Shown: positions 1 through 8,264 of the stretch, piece after piece
Numbering within the stretch: the first letter of the stretch is position 1
Layout: the number at the start of each line of letters is the position of its first letter
Source: Hsuehochloa calcarea
Taxonomy: Eukaryota; Streptophyta; Magnoliopsida; Poales; Poaceae
DNA: 64,000 nt
NCBI GenBank assembly: GCA_036346395.1
Contig: CM070601.1
Coordinates: 5,649,383 to 5,713,382 of the forward strand
Direction: 5' to 3'
Notes under the pieces: model-generated
What the model was told of the DNA's origin: nothing
Databases searched by the model: none
Seen by the model: the letters and a program-made list of their open reading frames with translations, nothing else
Translations under genes and position numbers: made by a program

Positions 1-93
1 GTGCTCCAACAAGCTACCATCTTGATCTACAAATAAAGGACCAGGATCACCACAAGTCCCCTCCAGGCTTCTCTCAGGGGATATGTAATCCAT
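1..93 (-). CDS. Partial coding exon of an unrecognised gene (minus strand, runs off the left edge)
   Basis: Read on the minus strand, positions 93 to 1 give 31 uninterrupted codons beginning MDYISPERSLEGTCGD and ending DQDGSLLEH. The exon is preceded on that strand by a pyrimidine-containing tract and TTCAG, a good splice acceptor, directly before the ATG. The ATG may be the true start, because the upstream leader exon proposed at 4977-5225 would join it as noncoding 5' sequence. Alternatively it is an internal methionine. I do not recognise the family and propose no function. The rest of the gene lies outside the window. The inference that this is coding rests on reading frame, acceptor context and composition only. 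Confidence 0.5.
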   Translation of the reverse strand, partial: MDYISPERSLEGTCGDPGPLFVDQDGSLLEH

Positions 94-1529
94 CTGAACA
101 TTGAGTAAAGAGTGCATCATAAGGCAAAGAGTTAATAAAAGATAGATTGCATACAGAATAGTATATAATTGGCCCAGTTATACCAGTTGAGATATTAATT
201 AAAACCCAATATTAGCAAGACAAGAGAGAAAGATATGTGGAAGCAGCAAAATTATCAATTTCCTTGATGAGTTCGGTGCAGGATAGCCTCATATACACTA
301 AACTAAACCAACTATGGACTTCTTTGCGTTGCAATGTTTACAAAGTAACAACTATAACAATCAGCATTAACTGCAATAATAAATGAGAGTATTCAGATCG
401 CTGAACCATTAGAATGCACTACTTAAGGGATATCAACAGAATGCTGGTTTGTTGTTGCTACCAATTTATGCAGATCTCCCCTAGCACTTACTGCCTCTAC
501 TGCCTCCGGAGGAAGCATTTTTTTAATAGTTCCAGAGATACGGACTTGCATTGAATTCTAGCAAAAGAGCAGGCCTTAAATGAAATCCCAAAGAGGATAG
601 TAGTAAGACCATAAGGGTGCATCATGCAGCATAAAAGGAAACACTGCTACAGCGAAGTAAAAAATATGGGGAAAGGCAGCCAAAATATGCTCCTAACAAA
701 ATCGGAGTAAACTATTTTTTTAGCAGTTTGGCAAACTCAGCAGCATAGCAACAATAATGACTCATTCTTAGCAGTGTTTCTTAAAGGATAAGACAGGGTA
801 ATATTTTTGAACTAAAGCAGTTTCAATTTATCTATGTTCTGATCAGAACCAAACAAGACCAATCATGAGCCATGGTATTCAAACTGCTTTTCACAGCAAT
901 CGCAATATGTTTTCTACATGCCGAAGGGTTTAGTCGCACATTGGAAAAACAGTTCTCGGCAATTTCCACCCCAGGCAGCTATCTTTCCATATTTAAGAGA
1001 CAGGAGTGACACTTCTAGTTCACAAATTGTTATTAATATACAAGTTTAAAAGACTAGTCATAAAAATAAGGGTTAATTCCTTATATGCCACTGTAAATTT
1101 CCAAAATCCCTGGTTGTGTCATTGACACATGGGGTCTGGGCCAAAATGTCAGTGACACAATGAGTGACATATAAGGGATAATGCAAACTTTCAAATAGGG
1201 AATTGCAACAAAAAATAACCATTTTGGACACTTCAGACCAACACCATGCTACTAGTCATTAATAGATATTTTTTTATATTTTAGTGTTTAGATAGTCAAT
1301 TCTTTTCTTGTTCCTTTCCTCAATTAGGCCATAGCTAATACTTGCTCTCCTTTTCCTTAATCTAGACTGGACATACAAAGCCACCAAAGAAGCGGCCACA
1401 AATGCAGTAGCCCCAATAATCATCTTTCTCCTCCTAACCATCCTCCTGTCCATCTACAATGCACGGGTTCAAAAAACTACTAACTGGTCGCCATGATGTA
1501 GAAGATATAAAATACTAACAATGAATAGC
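94..1529. other. AT-rich noncoding stretch, probably intron of the minus-strand gene
   Basis: No convincing exon was found on either strand. The composition is AT-rich and intron-like. It contains the small MITE-like repeat at about 1070-1186 and ends at the copia target site. If the leader exon at 4977-5225 belongs to the exon at 1-93, this is part of one long intron. Confidence 0.4.
1068..1186. repeat. Small MITE-like inverted repeat
   Basis: The left end reads AATTCCTTATATGCCACT and the right end reads AGTGACATATAAGGGATAAT, so the termini are inverted copies with few mismatches around a core with two inverted TGACA motifs. The size (about 120 bp) and GC-poor ends fit a short nonautonomous DNA transposon. 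No target-site duplication could be fixed, so the boundaries are approximate. Confidence 0.4.
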
Positions 1530-1534
1530 AAGTA

Positions 1535-1926
1535 TGTTAGCAGTAAACTTGTACGTGTTGTCCTGTGTACGTGGGACTGCATGGCAGTTTTCGCAAATAC
1601 GTATGCATGCGCACGCCGTGCGGGTAGTGGCGAGAATAGCTCGCGATTGCCGACGTGCACGCGTCGTGCGGCGTGGGGATGGACACGTTCTAAACCCACG
1701 ACGCGAGAAGCGCTCCGAAGCTCTCATTCTGTTGCATTGTTTCTGTTTGTATCGTTGCTTTGCCTTGCATTATAAAAGGAGAGGAGAAACTAGAAAACGC
1801 TGCAAGTTGTACGCAGCATCAAAAAAACAAAAGCTTCTCGTTGCGTTCCTGTGCTCATCGGTTTTTTGAGCTATTCTCTCTCTCGCTTTCGCTTGAGCGA
1901 ATTGGTTTTGCAAAGTTGCAACCGCA
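1535..1926 (+). repeat. 5' LTR of the copia element
   Basis: 392 bp, matching 4113-4507 almost throughout. A TATA-like motif (CATTATAAAAGG near 1767-1778) lies in the LTR at a position suited to driving element transcription. It starts TGTTAGCAG and ends GCAACCGCA. Confidence 0.9.
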
Positions 1927-1928
1927 AG

Positions 1929-1939
1929 TGGTATCGAGC
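1929..1939 (+). other. Primer-binding site (initiator tRNA-Met type)
   Basis: TGGTATCGAGC lies two bases after the 5' LTR. It matches the usual plant copia PBS TGGTATCAGAGC apart from one missing A. Confidence 0.8.
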
Positions 1940-2113
1940 AGGAAACGCCCCCGCGAATGTCCTTCCGCCGGCCAACAGCGACGCCGTCTGCTCGCCGCGC
2001 TTCTTGCGAGCGGCGACGATCGCCGTGAGCCCTTCGTCGAGCGCGTGATCGAGAAGCTCCGCCCATCGTCTACCCGACACTCACGCGCACGAACTACACC
2101 GAGTGGTCCTGGT

Positions 2114-2700
2114 GATGCGCGTGAACCTCCAGCGCAGGGCTATGGGAAGCCATCGACCTCGGCAGATCGACGACTTCGCGGGCCGATCGACGGGCGCCGC
2201 CGCCATTCTCGCGCGCCGCCCCGCAGACATGCCGACGCTGGCTGGCGCGAGGGGACGCGCGTGAGGCCCGGGAGGCAATCCGCGCCGTTCGCGTCGGGGC
2301 GGAACGCGCCAAGGAAGCGAATGCGAGAAGCCGCGCAGACTTCGCCAAAATCACTTTCAGGAGGGGGAGCGTGTCGAGGACTTCTCCTCGCGTCACACGC
2401 CTAGCCAACGAGCGCGCGATCTCGGGCGAACCGATCACCGACAAGGAGGTGGTCAAGAAGATGTTGAGAGTGGTTCCCGAATACTCGGCGGTGGCCATCT
2501 CCATCGAAACCCTCCTCGACCTCAACACCATCTCCATTCAAGAGGCGACGGGCGATCGCGAGCCGTGGAAGAGCGCAAGAGGCCGCGAACGCGGCAGCCA
2601 AGGATAGCGGCGGCTCGCTTCCTCACGGAGAGATCGCTCGCCATTACAAGGCCCGCGAGAGGAGAAGTCAAGCGGCGGCAAAGAATGAAGAGCGGCGGGC
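2114..2700 (+). pseudogene. Copia gag (UBN2-type) remnant
   Basis: From the ATG at 2114, pieces in different frames read like a copia gag: MRVNLQRRAMG, then LANERAISGEPITDKEVVKK and RVVPEYSAVAISIETLLDL, followed by an arginine/lysine-rich stretch. Frameshifts and a stop separate the pieces. The product would be the capsid/nucleocapsid precursor; no zinc knuckle is visible. Assigned by recall of the UBN2/Retrotran_gag pattern, not by a search. Confidence 0.7.
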
Positions 2701-3027
2701 GAATCGACGCCGTGGAAAGGGATGAACACCGTGCGGAGACAAGAACGCGCTGGGAACTCTGACCGACTAAGCAGTCGCGATGGGCCGGCAACACCGCCAC
2801 AATCGTGGAAAGGTCGCCATCGGGCCGAGACTGCCGATCTCCCAAGAAGACCGGTGAAGCCCACGTGGCCCAAGACAACGAGGCATCTCTCCTCTTTGGA
2901 GAAGTGTGCGCCGTTGAGACCGGGGCGACCTCCAGATCCCTCTTTCCACGACGTCGGTTACGCCCGCCGCTACTGTTGCTGCCGCCGCTTGACTTCTCCC
3001 TCTCGCGGGCCTTGTATACCTCGAGCA

Positions 3028-3215
3028 GGTGGCCATCTCCATCGAAACCCTCCTCGACCTCAACACCGTCTCCATTGAAGAGGCGACGGGGCGACTGCGA
3101 GCCGTGGAAGAGCGCAAGAGGCCGGCGAACACGGCAGCCAAGGATAGCGGCGGCCGTCTGCTCCTCACGGAGGAGGACTGGCTCGCCCGCTACAAGACAT
3201 CGCGCGTTTCAAGCG
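3028..3215 (+). repeat. Second partial copy of a gag segment inside the copia element
   Basis: The stretch encoding VAISIETLLDLNTVSIEEAT repeats the segment at 2485-2610 (VAISIETLLDLNTISIQEAT) with few changes and continues into a downstream basic segment. The intervening 400 bp suggests internal duplication or recombination between two related copies. Confidence 0.75.
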
Positions 3216-4062
3216 AGAGATGCTGGAGAAATTCCGGATGAATGATTTGGGATTGCTCTCCTACTACCTCGGGATCGAGGTACGCCAAGACGATGCCAGA
3301 TTTTCCTCGTGTACCGCAGCGACGCCTGTAAGTCGCTAGAGCAAAGGGGGATGGCAGAGTGCAACCCCTGCCATGTCCCGATGGAGCCCAAGCTCAAGCT
3401 GAGCAAGGCAAGCACAGCTACGCCGATCGACGCCACCAGCTTCCGCAAAGATTGTTGGGGACTACGGACTCGTCAACACAAGACCGGATATCGCGTTCGC
3501 CGTCGGCCACGCGGCCAGATATATGGCCGAGCCACGTGAAGATCACATGGCTACCGTGGAAGCAATCCTCGTGTATGTGGTCGGCACTCGAGGCCACGGG
3601 CCGAGGTACATCAAGGAGGCCGAGGAGTCAAACTCGCTGGGTACAATGACAATGACATGGTCGGTGACCTCGATGACCGCAAGAGCACCGCGGTGGTTTG
3701 TTCTTCCTCGCGCATGTACCCATCACTTGATGTCACGTAAGCGTAAGGTGGTGGCCACATCGTATGCGGCGTAGTATGTCGCAGATCGACGGCAGATGTC
3801 AAGCGATGTGGTGGCCGGTTTGCTTCAGAAATCATGGGGACGCTAGTCACGCCGCCAAAGCCGAAGGTGGACAACAAATCGCCATCGCTCACCAAGAACC
3901 CACCCATCACGATCGGAGTAAACATATTCAAACTCGTTTTCACTTCATTCGTGAGCGCGAGAGATCGGGAAGATCGACATCGAGTTTGCAAGCTCACAAT
4001 AAACTTGTCGACATCCCGACCAAACCGCTGGCGCGAGTCGATTCCGTGAGTTACGCGAAATG
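3200..4062 (+). pseudogene. Copia reverse transcriptase end and RNase H remnant
   Basis: In successive frames the DNA reads FRMNDLGLLSYYLGIEV (end of RT), then C.PCHVPMEPKLKLSK, ARYMAEPREDHMATV and a stretch resembling the RNase H region with SRKRKVVATSYAA and YVADRRQ. It ends with LVDIPTKPLARV, the usual C-terminal LADIFTKPL signature. Several frameshifts and stops are present. The integrase and RT catalytic core (YVDD) are absent. It lies between gag and the 3' polypurine tract, as expected for copia. Confidence 0.85.
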
Positions 4063-4098
4063 ATCGGTGTCGTTGAGGCCAAGTCCGAACACCACAAG

Positions 4099-4112
4099 GT
4101 TTAGGGGAGATT
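4099..4112 (+). other. Polypurine tract of the copia element
   Basis: A short purine-dominated run (GTTTAGGGGAGATT) ends exactly where the 3' LTR starts. That is the position needed for plus-strand priming. Confidence 0.6.
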
Positions 4113-4507
4113 TGTTAGCGATAAACTTGTACGTGTTGTCCTGTGTACGTGGACCGCATGGCGCTGCGAATACGTGATGCATGCGCACGCCAGGCGCGTG
4201 AGTGGCGAGAATAGCTCGCGATTGCCGACGCAGCACGCCGCGTCGTGCGGCGTGGGGATGGACACGTTCTAAACCCACGACGCGAGAAGCGCTCCGAAGC
4301 TCTCATTCTGTTGCATTGTTTCCGTTTGTATCGTTGCTTTGCCTTGCATTATAAAAGGAGAGGAGAAACTAGAAAACGCTGCAAGTTGTACGCAGCATCA
4401 AAAAAACAAAAGCTTCTCGTTGCGTTCCTGTGCTCATCGGTTTTTTGAGCTACTCTCTCTCTCGCTTTCCTGCTTGAGCGAATTGGTTTTGCAGGTTGCA
4501 ACTGTCA
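4113..4507 (+). repeat. 3' LTR of the copia element
   Basis: 395 bp, starts TGTTAGCGA and ends ACTGTCA, followed by the AAGTA duplication. It differs from the 5' LTR by scattered substitutions and short indels, so the insertion is not brand new. Confidence 0.9.
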
Positions 4508-4512
4508 AAGTA

Positions 4513-4976
4513 TTCCCACAAACAGCAAGCCTTTCACAAGATACTAGTAACCATGCACAGCAAATATGAATGGCAACCTACCAATGATCAAATGTAGCCC
4601 TTGTTCCATCTAATCTAGTCATTGAGCATGTTGCTTGAAAAGTATCTAAAACAAGAACATCTACTATAATTGAAATGCATGTACTATAACATTCATTTGT
4701 GCTGAGATTCTTGTGTGAAATATTTCAACAAGGGATCGTCGCACAAGAAAATTTCACCTTACAGGAAGCGAAACATCCCGAGCACACCAAAATTCCACTT
4801 CCCAGTAGAAATGTAATTCCAATTTTCCATGAATAGCAATGTTCACATCTATCCCAGATCTAGTAACAATTTTTCATGGTTCTAAAAAAAAGTACCAATT
4901 TCCCACGAATAGCAATGGGGAACAACCACGAATCTACCCAACACTTGTCACAAATCGAGCCGATTTGAGTCCATAC
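4513..4976. other. Noncoding, probable intron near its 5' donor (minus strand)
   Basis: AT-rich sequence without exon-like frames, between the copia target site and the proposed leader exon. Nothing else recognised. Confidence 0.4.
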
Positions 4977-5225
4977 CTTGGGTTTCGGGGGAGGAAGTCA
5001 GCCCAGAATCGAGGGAGAGGAAGAAGAACCGTGGATCCCGAGGCTGCCGCCGCGGTCGCCCAGACTTTCCCTCGTCGCAGCGGTCGCGGTCCTCCTCGCC
5101 GTCCCCTCGTCGCCGCGGACGCCGGCGTATCGCCGTCGCCGGCGACGGCGAGACCTCTCGCCTGGGTAGAGAGACTGGAGGAGGAGGAGGAGGAGGAGAA
5201 GGTGGGAGGAGCGGTTTGGATAGGG
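4977..5225 (-). other. Putative GC-rich 5' leader exon of the minus-strand gene
   Basis: On the minus strand this GC-rich block ends at CCCAAG followed by GTATGG (positions 4976-4971), a strong donor. It holds a CCTCCTCCT microsatellite near 5177-5200 and CT-rich sequence typical of plant 5' UTRs. The open frame across the block does not keep frame with the exon at 1-93, where an ATG follows an acceptor directly, so it is most simply a noncoding leader. That the two exons are joined is inference: one or more exons could lie between or the block could belong to another transcript. Confidence 0.4.
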
Positions 5226-5262
5226 TAGGGCAGAGGGAGTTGAGAGTTGGGAGAGGCCGCGT

Positions 5263-5300
5263 CACGTGAGGGGCGCGCTGCGCGTGGGACGTGTCACGTG
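5263..5300. promoter_or_regulatory. Twin G-boxes (CACGTG) upstream of the leader exon
   Basis: CACGTG occurs at 5263-5268 and 5295-5300, 32 bp apart. In plants this palindrome binds bZIP and bHLH factors (ABA, light and phosphate responses). The position just upstream of the leader exon suggests promoter elements of the minus-strand gene; no binding data are implied. Confidence 0.45.
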
Positions 5301-6024
5301 CTCGTCCGGGAGAGATCGCGGGACGGGACGACGCGGTACGGGCAGCATCTTCGGGAATATTCCTTCGGGTTGGATGGGTTTGTTCCGGGGTGAAATGGTC
5401 TTTATCCATCCACCCAAAGAAACACAAGAATCCCTCGAGAAAATAAGCCATCTGATTGAACCACACCACCTATAAATTAACAGCTATCAGACGAGAATTC
5501 CTTCCAGTTACAACCATCCGATCCGATGTTCATTCAGGTACAGTCACTCATGGGAACAAGCGCTCCCTAATCTCTTGGCTTTTGTTGTTACCGTATTGGT
5601 GTAGACGGTCTGGATATATATGTGAAGTATTTCTCGGATTTTTGGACTAATACAGTACATTTTCACTTTGTATTTATAAGTTTGTCTATCACTGATTATT
5701 ATTTTTTGTAGATATAGCACTGTTACCGCACGACCACTATGTTGTGGTCTCTCCCCGCCCGCCACGTCACCTCACCCGCTTGTCAAGACGATCGCCATAC
5801 TAGCAGAATCGCTGTCGACGTCTTGGCAACGTTAACGCCTCACCGCCACGCCACCGACCTCTCCCCCTCCCGCCATCACTCCTCTCCCCTTTTTCCACCA
5901 AAAAATGATGTCGTGTCGTCCTGTCACCTCCATCTAATCATCAGATCTCCCTCAAATCCTTGTCTCCCCCGAAATGCATGACAAACTTAATTAGCGCCAT
6001 GAGAAGGATTCTCTCCGCACCGGC

Positions 6025-6030
6025 TATAAA
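6025..6030 (+). promoter_or_regulatory. TATA box-like motif of the PMD element
   Basis: TATAAA in the context CGGCTATAAATTAG is followed 30-40 bp later by a CT-rich leader. It is a plausible core promoter for the downstream PMD ORF. Confidence 0.35.
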
Positions 6031-6938
6031 TTAGAGGGCGAGCAAGCACGATTTCATTTCGTAGTCGCTCGCTCTCTCGTTCACTCTCTTGCTCTGTCGA
6101 TTATATTTTTAAGGATATTTTAGCGTTATTAACCGTCGTTGTTCGCAAGTAATTTGTATCTTCGTCGATTTTTTTGTCGTTCATAATTTTTTTATTAACT
6201 GCGTACTTGAGTAGTTGTAATTTTCTAGCCGCACCTATTATATGCTTATGAAATTTTTGTAGGAATTTTGAAGTGGAGGCGTACTTAAGTAGTTGTAATT
6301 TTCCATGTATTTACTTAGTTTAACGTTGTTAGTCTCATGTAATTAGCGTTTTGGGATTTCCATAGGAAAATTATTTTGACTTTAGGAGTCTTATGTATGT
6401 TAGGCTTTCAAGTATGCATGCACCATGCAATGAACACGCACATATGCAATTATTTTTTTAGCAAAGTGAAAGAACATAGATTAACGTGTATAATTATTAA
6501 GGGGATGTTAATTAGTTACGAATAATTAGTCATAATTAATTTGTTTGTCTTAATTAATTAGTTTAAAGGGTAATTTCATGGAAAGCATCATCATTGCATG
6601 CAACTAATTATTCATGCATGCACTGCTGGCCATGCAAGTAAGTAGTTGCTAGGTATTCAAGTATGCACACACTATGCATTGAACACACACATATGCAATT
6701 ACTATTTTTAAGCAAAGGGAAAGAACAGGGATCAACACACACATGCTTTTTAATTGTCAGTACACAGTTTGTCATAATTAATTTAGTCGTGTTTAAATAG
6801 TTGTTATTAATTTTGTACTACTAAATTAGCGTGCATTAATTTGTAGTGTTAATTTGGTCGTAATTTGTAATTTACAGTCTTTTATGGCCATTGGTAACCT
6901 TCTCACTAATATTCCCTCTATTCTATATATTGCAAGCC

Positions 6939-7223
6939 ATGTCTTTACCGGAACTTCTGGAACACTTCTATGATGAGGACCATCGGTGCAAGCTGTGGAT
7001 CTTCGGTGACGCCGATGGCCCTTTGCCCCTGCTGCTTCGAACGAGGAGGGACTACTGGGAACTGGACGATCGCTACGTCCTGATCCTTTGAGACACGTGC
7101 TTGTTGCCCCTTGTGAGGCTAGTGTCCATCGGATGTCAGATCACCCTAGATGTCAGCCTGCTGTCGGCACTTGTCGACAGGCGGAGGCCCGAGACGCACA
7201 TCTTCCACTTTTCGGTGGGGTGA
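6939..7223 (+). pseudogene. Plant mobile domain (PMD) fragment with an in-frame stop
   Basis: From the ATG at 6939 the frame gives MSLPELLEHFYDEDHRCKLW and continues through DYWELDDRYVLIL to a TGA at 7089-7091. The same frame goes on without shift as LLPLVRLVSIGCQ, LLSALVDRRRPETHIFHFSVG, then TGA at 7221. The pattern (L/V)xALVDRWRPETHTFHxxxGE is the signature of the PMD (aminotransferase-like plant mobile domain) family. Only the N-terminal part of the domain remains, compared with several hundred residues in complete proteins. It is preceded by TTGCAAG, a possible splice acceptor. A dead or truncated transposon gene is the most likely reading; a TGA-terminated short peptide gene is less likely. 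Confidence 0.7.
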
Positions 7224-8169
7224 GATGACGGCCACCGCAGACATCCGCTTTTGACAGGAATACTTGAAATGAAGTCATGAAGAGTATGTGAAGGTTTGTT
7301 TACCATTTAATGGTAGCCTTTGATACCACTGAAGAATAGAACAACATTAAGCAAAAAAGTATATGCATTTATATGCTCAAAGCCTCGAACTAGGTTGACA
7401 CACTCAACGATTCTCAAGATATTATTTTAAGGCAAAAAAAGAGAGCAGACATAACTAGTGGCGGAACCTGCAACACCAGCTTCTGTGCGAAAATAGTGTG
7501 AATAGGCTACATATTTTAGAGGTAGAGCAAACTTAGGTAGTATATGTTGATAAACCGTCTTTGGCAAGTAGTTCACTGAACGATCACCTCGTAGGCCAAC
7601 ATACAATCACATCAAACAATACAATAACAAAAGAACATAATAGTAAATTGAACACAGAGATGTAGGGGATTTCTGGCTTCTCTTTATTGCTCTTCATGCG
7701 ATCCAGCTTTTACTATAAATAGTACCTCTATTTATAGACTAGAGACCTACTAGGATTTTGAATGGGGCGCCCATATATGAGCTGGCTGTTGGGCTAAACC
7801 TATGGTTTCCAAACAGTATAGACTCCATATGGATGCCTCCAACAGAATTTCCACAATGCCTATGAGGCATCGATCATCAAGTATCAATTGAAATAGACCT
7901 ACATAACCATAATACAATGAAATAACTATTCAAATAAAATGCTAGTTGCATATGATGAAATAAATGGTTAAATAAAATTTCCTAGTCATGTAACAAACAT
8001 AAAGAATGCAAAATATTTGATTTCACTCCCCATAGTGCAAAATATTTGATTTCATCCCCCATAATGCTATCAATATATAGTACTACACGAGTTGGGAGAG
8101 GTAACACCGTGAACATGTCATATCATTCCAATGTAAAGCATGCATCGAGAAAACACACTTCTATTGCTT
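7224..8169. other. AT-rich noncoding sequence left of the large MULE
   Basis: No coding signal was recognised. The tract around 8020-8060 repeats a short phrase (GCAAAATATTTGATTTCA) twice. The flank just right of the MULE (18240-18370) would have been contiguous with this sequence before insertion. Confidence 0.4.
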
Positions 8170-8178
8170 GAAACTTTG
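8170..8178 (+). repeat. Target-site duplication, left (GAAACTTTG)
   Basis: Identical to 18231-18239, directly abutting the element ends on both sides. Confidence 0.95.
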
Positions 8179-8264
8179 GAATTCTGGACTAAATTAGCCT
8201 CATTGCGCAATAGAAATTCCAAAAATAGCCTCATAAGTTCAAAATTCCAAAAGTAGCCTCCTCT
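8179..8264 (+). repeat. Left terminal inverted repeat of the MULE
   Basis: 86 bp starting GAATTCTGGACTAAATTAGC and ending TAGCCTCCTCT. It is the reverse complement of 18230-18144 except for one extra T in the right copy. Weaker similarity (motifs around GTGTCG and GTGCCGCC) extends inward to about 8360. Confidence 0.95.

Larger units (their letters stand above)
1535..4507 (+). mobile_element. Decayed Ty1/copia LTR retrotransposon (2.97 kb)
   Basis: Two direct terminal repeats (1535-1926 and 4113-4507) start TGTTAGC and end in CA. They are flanked by an identical 5-bp duplication AAGTA at 1530-1534 and 4508-4512. A primer-binding site (TGGTATCGAGC, like the initiator tRNA-Met site with one base missing) follows the 5' LTR, and a purine-rich tract precedes the 3' LTR. 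The inside keeps a UBN2-type gag remnant and then the end of reverse transcriptase plus RNase H; integrase and most of RT are missing. The order gag-RT-RNase H with TG...CA LTRs is typical of copia. No long intact ORF remains, so the copy is dead. It sits in what appears to be an intron of a minus-strand host gene. Confidence 0.9.
5700..7223 (+). mobile_element. 5' portion of a PMD-bearing transposable element (boundaries uncertain)
   Basis: The block contains a TATA-like promoter (GGCTATAAATTAGAG near 6023), a CT-rich leader, then nearly 800 bp of AT-rich, intron-like sequence with repeated TAATTA motifs. It ends in a short plant-mobile-domain coding fragment. The PMD protein family (MAIN/MAIL-like) is known both as host genes and as cargo of MULE and gypsy elements. 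No terminal repeats were found, so this may be a truncated element. Confidence 0.4.

Noticed and set aside
1760..2404. 214-codon plus-strand frame
   Set aside because: It crosses the 5' LTR, primer-binding site and gag region in the wrong phase; the true gag signature is in other frames.
4948..5469. 173-codon minus-strand frame over the leader exon
   Set aside because: Composition is proline/arginine-rich low complexity, its frame is not kept across the donor at 4976, and no motif is visible. Treated as 5' UTR.
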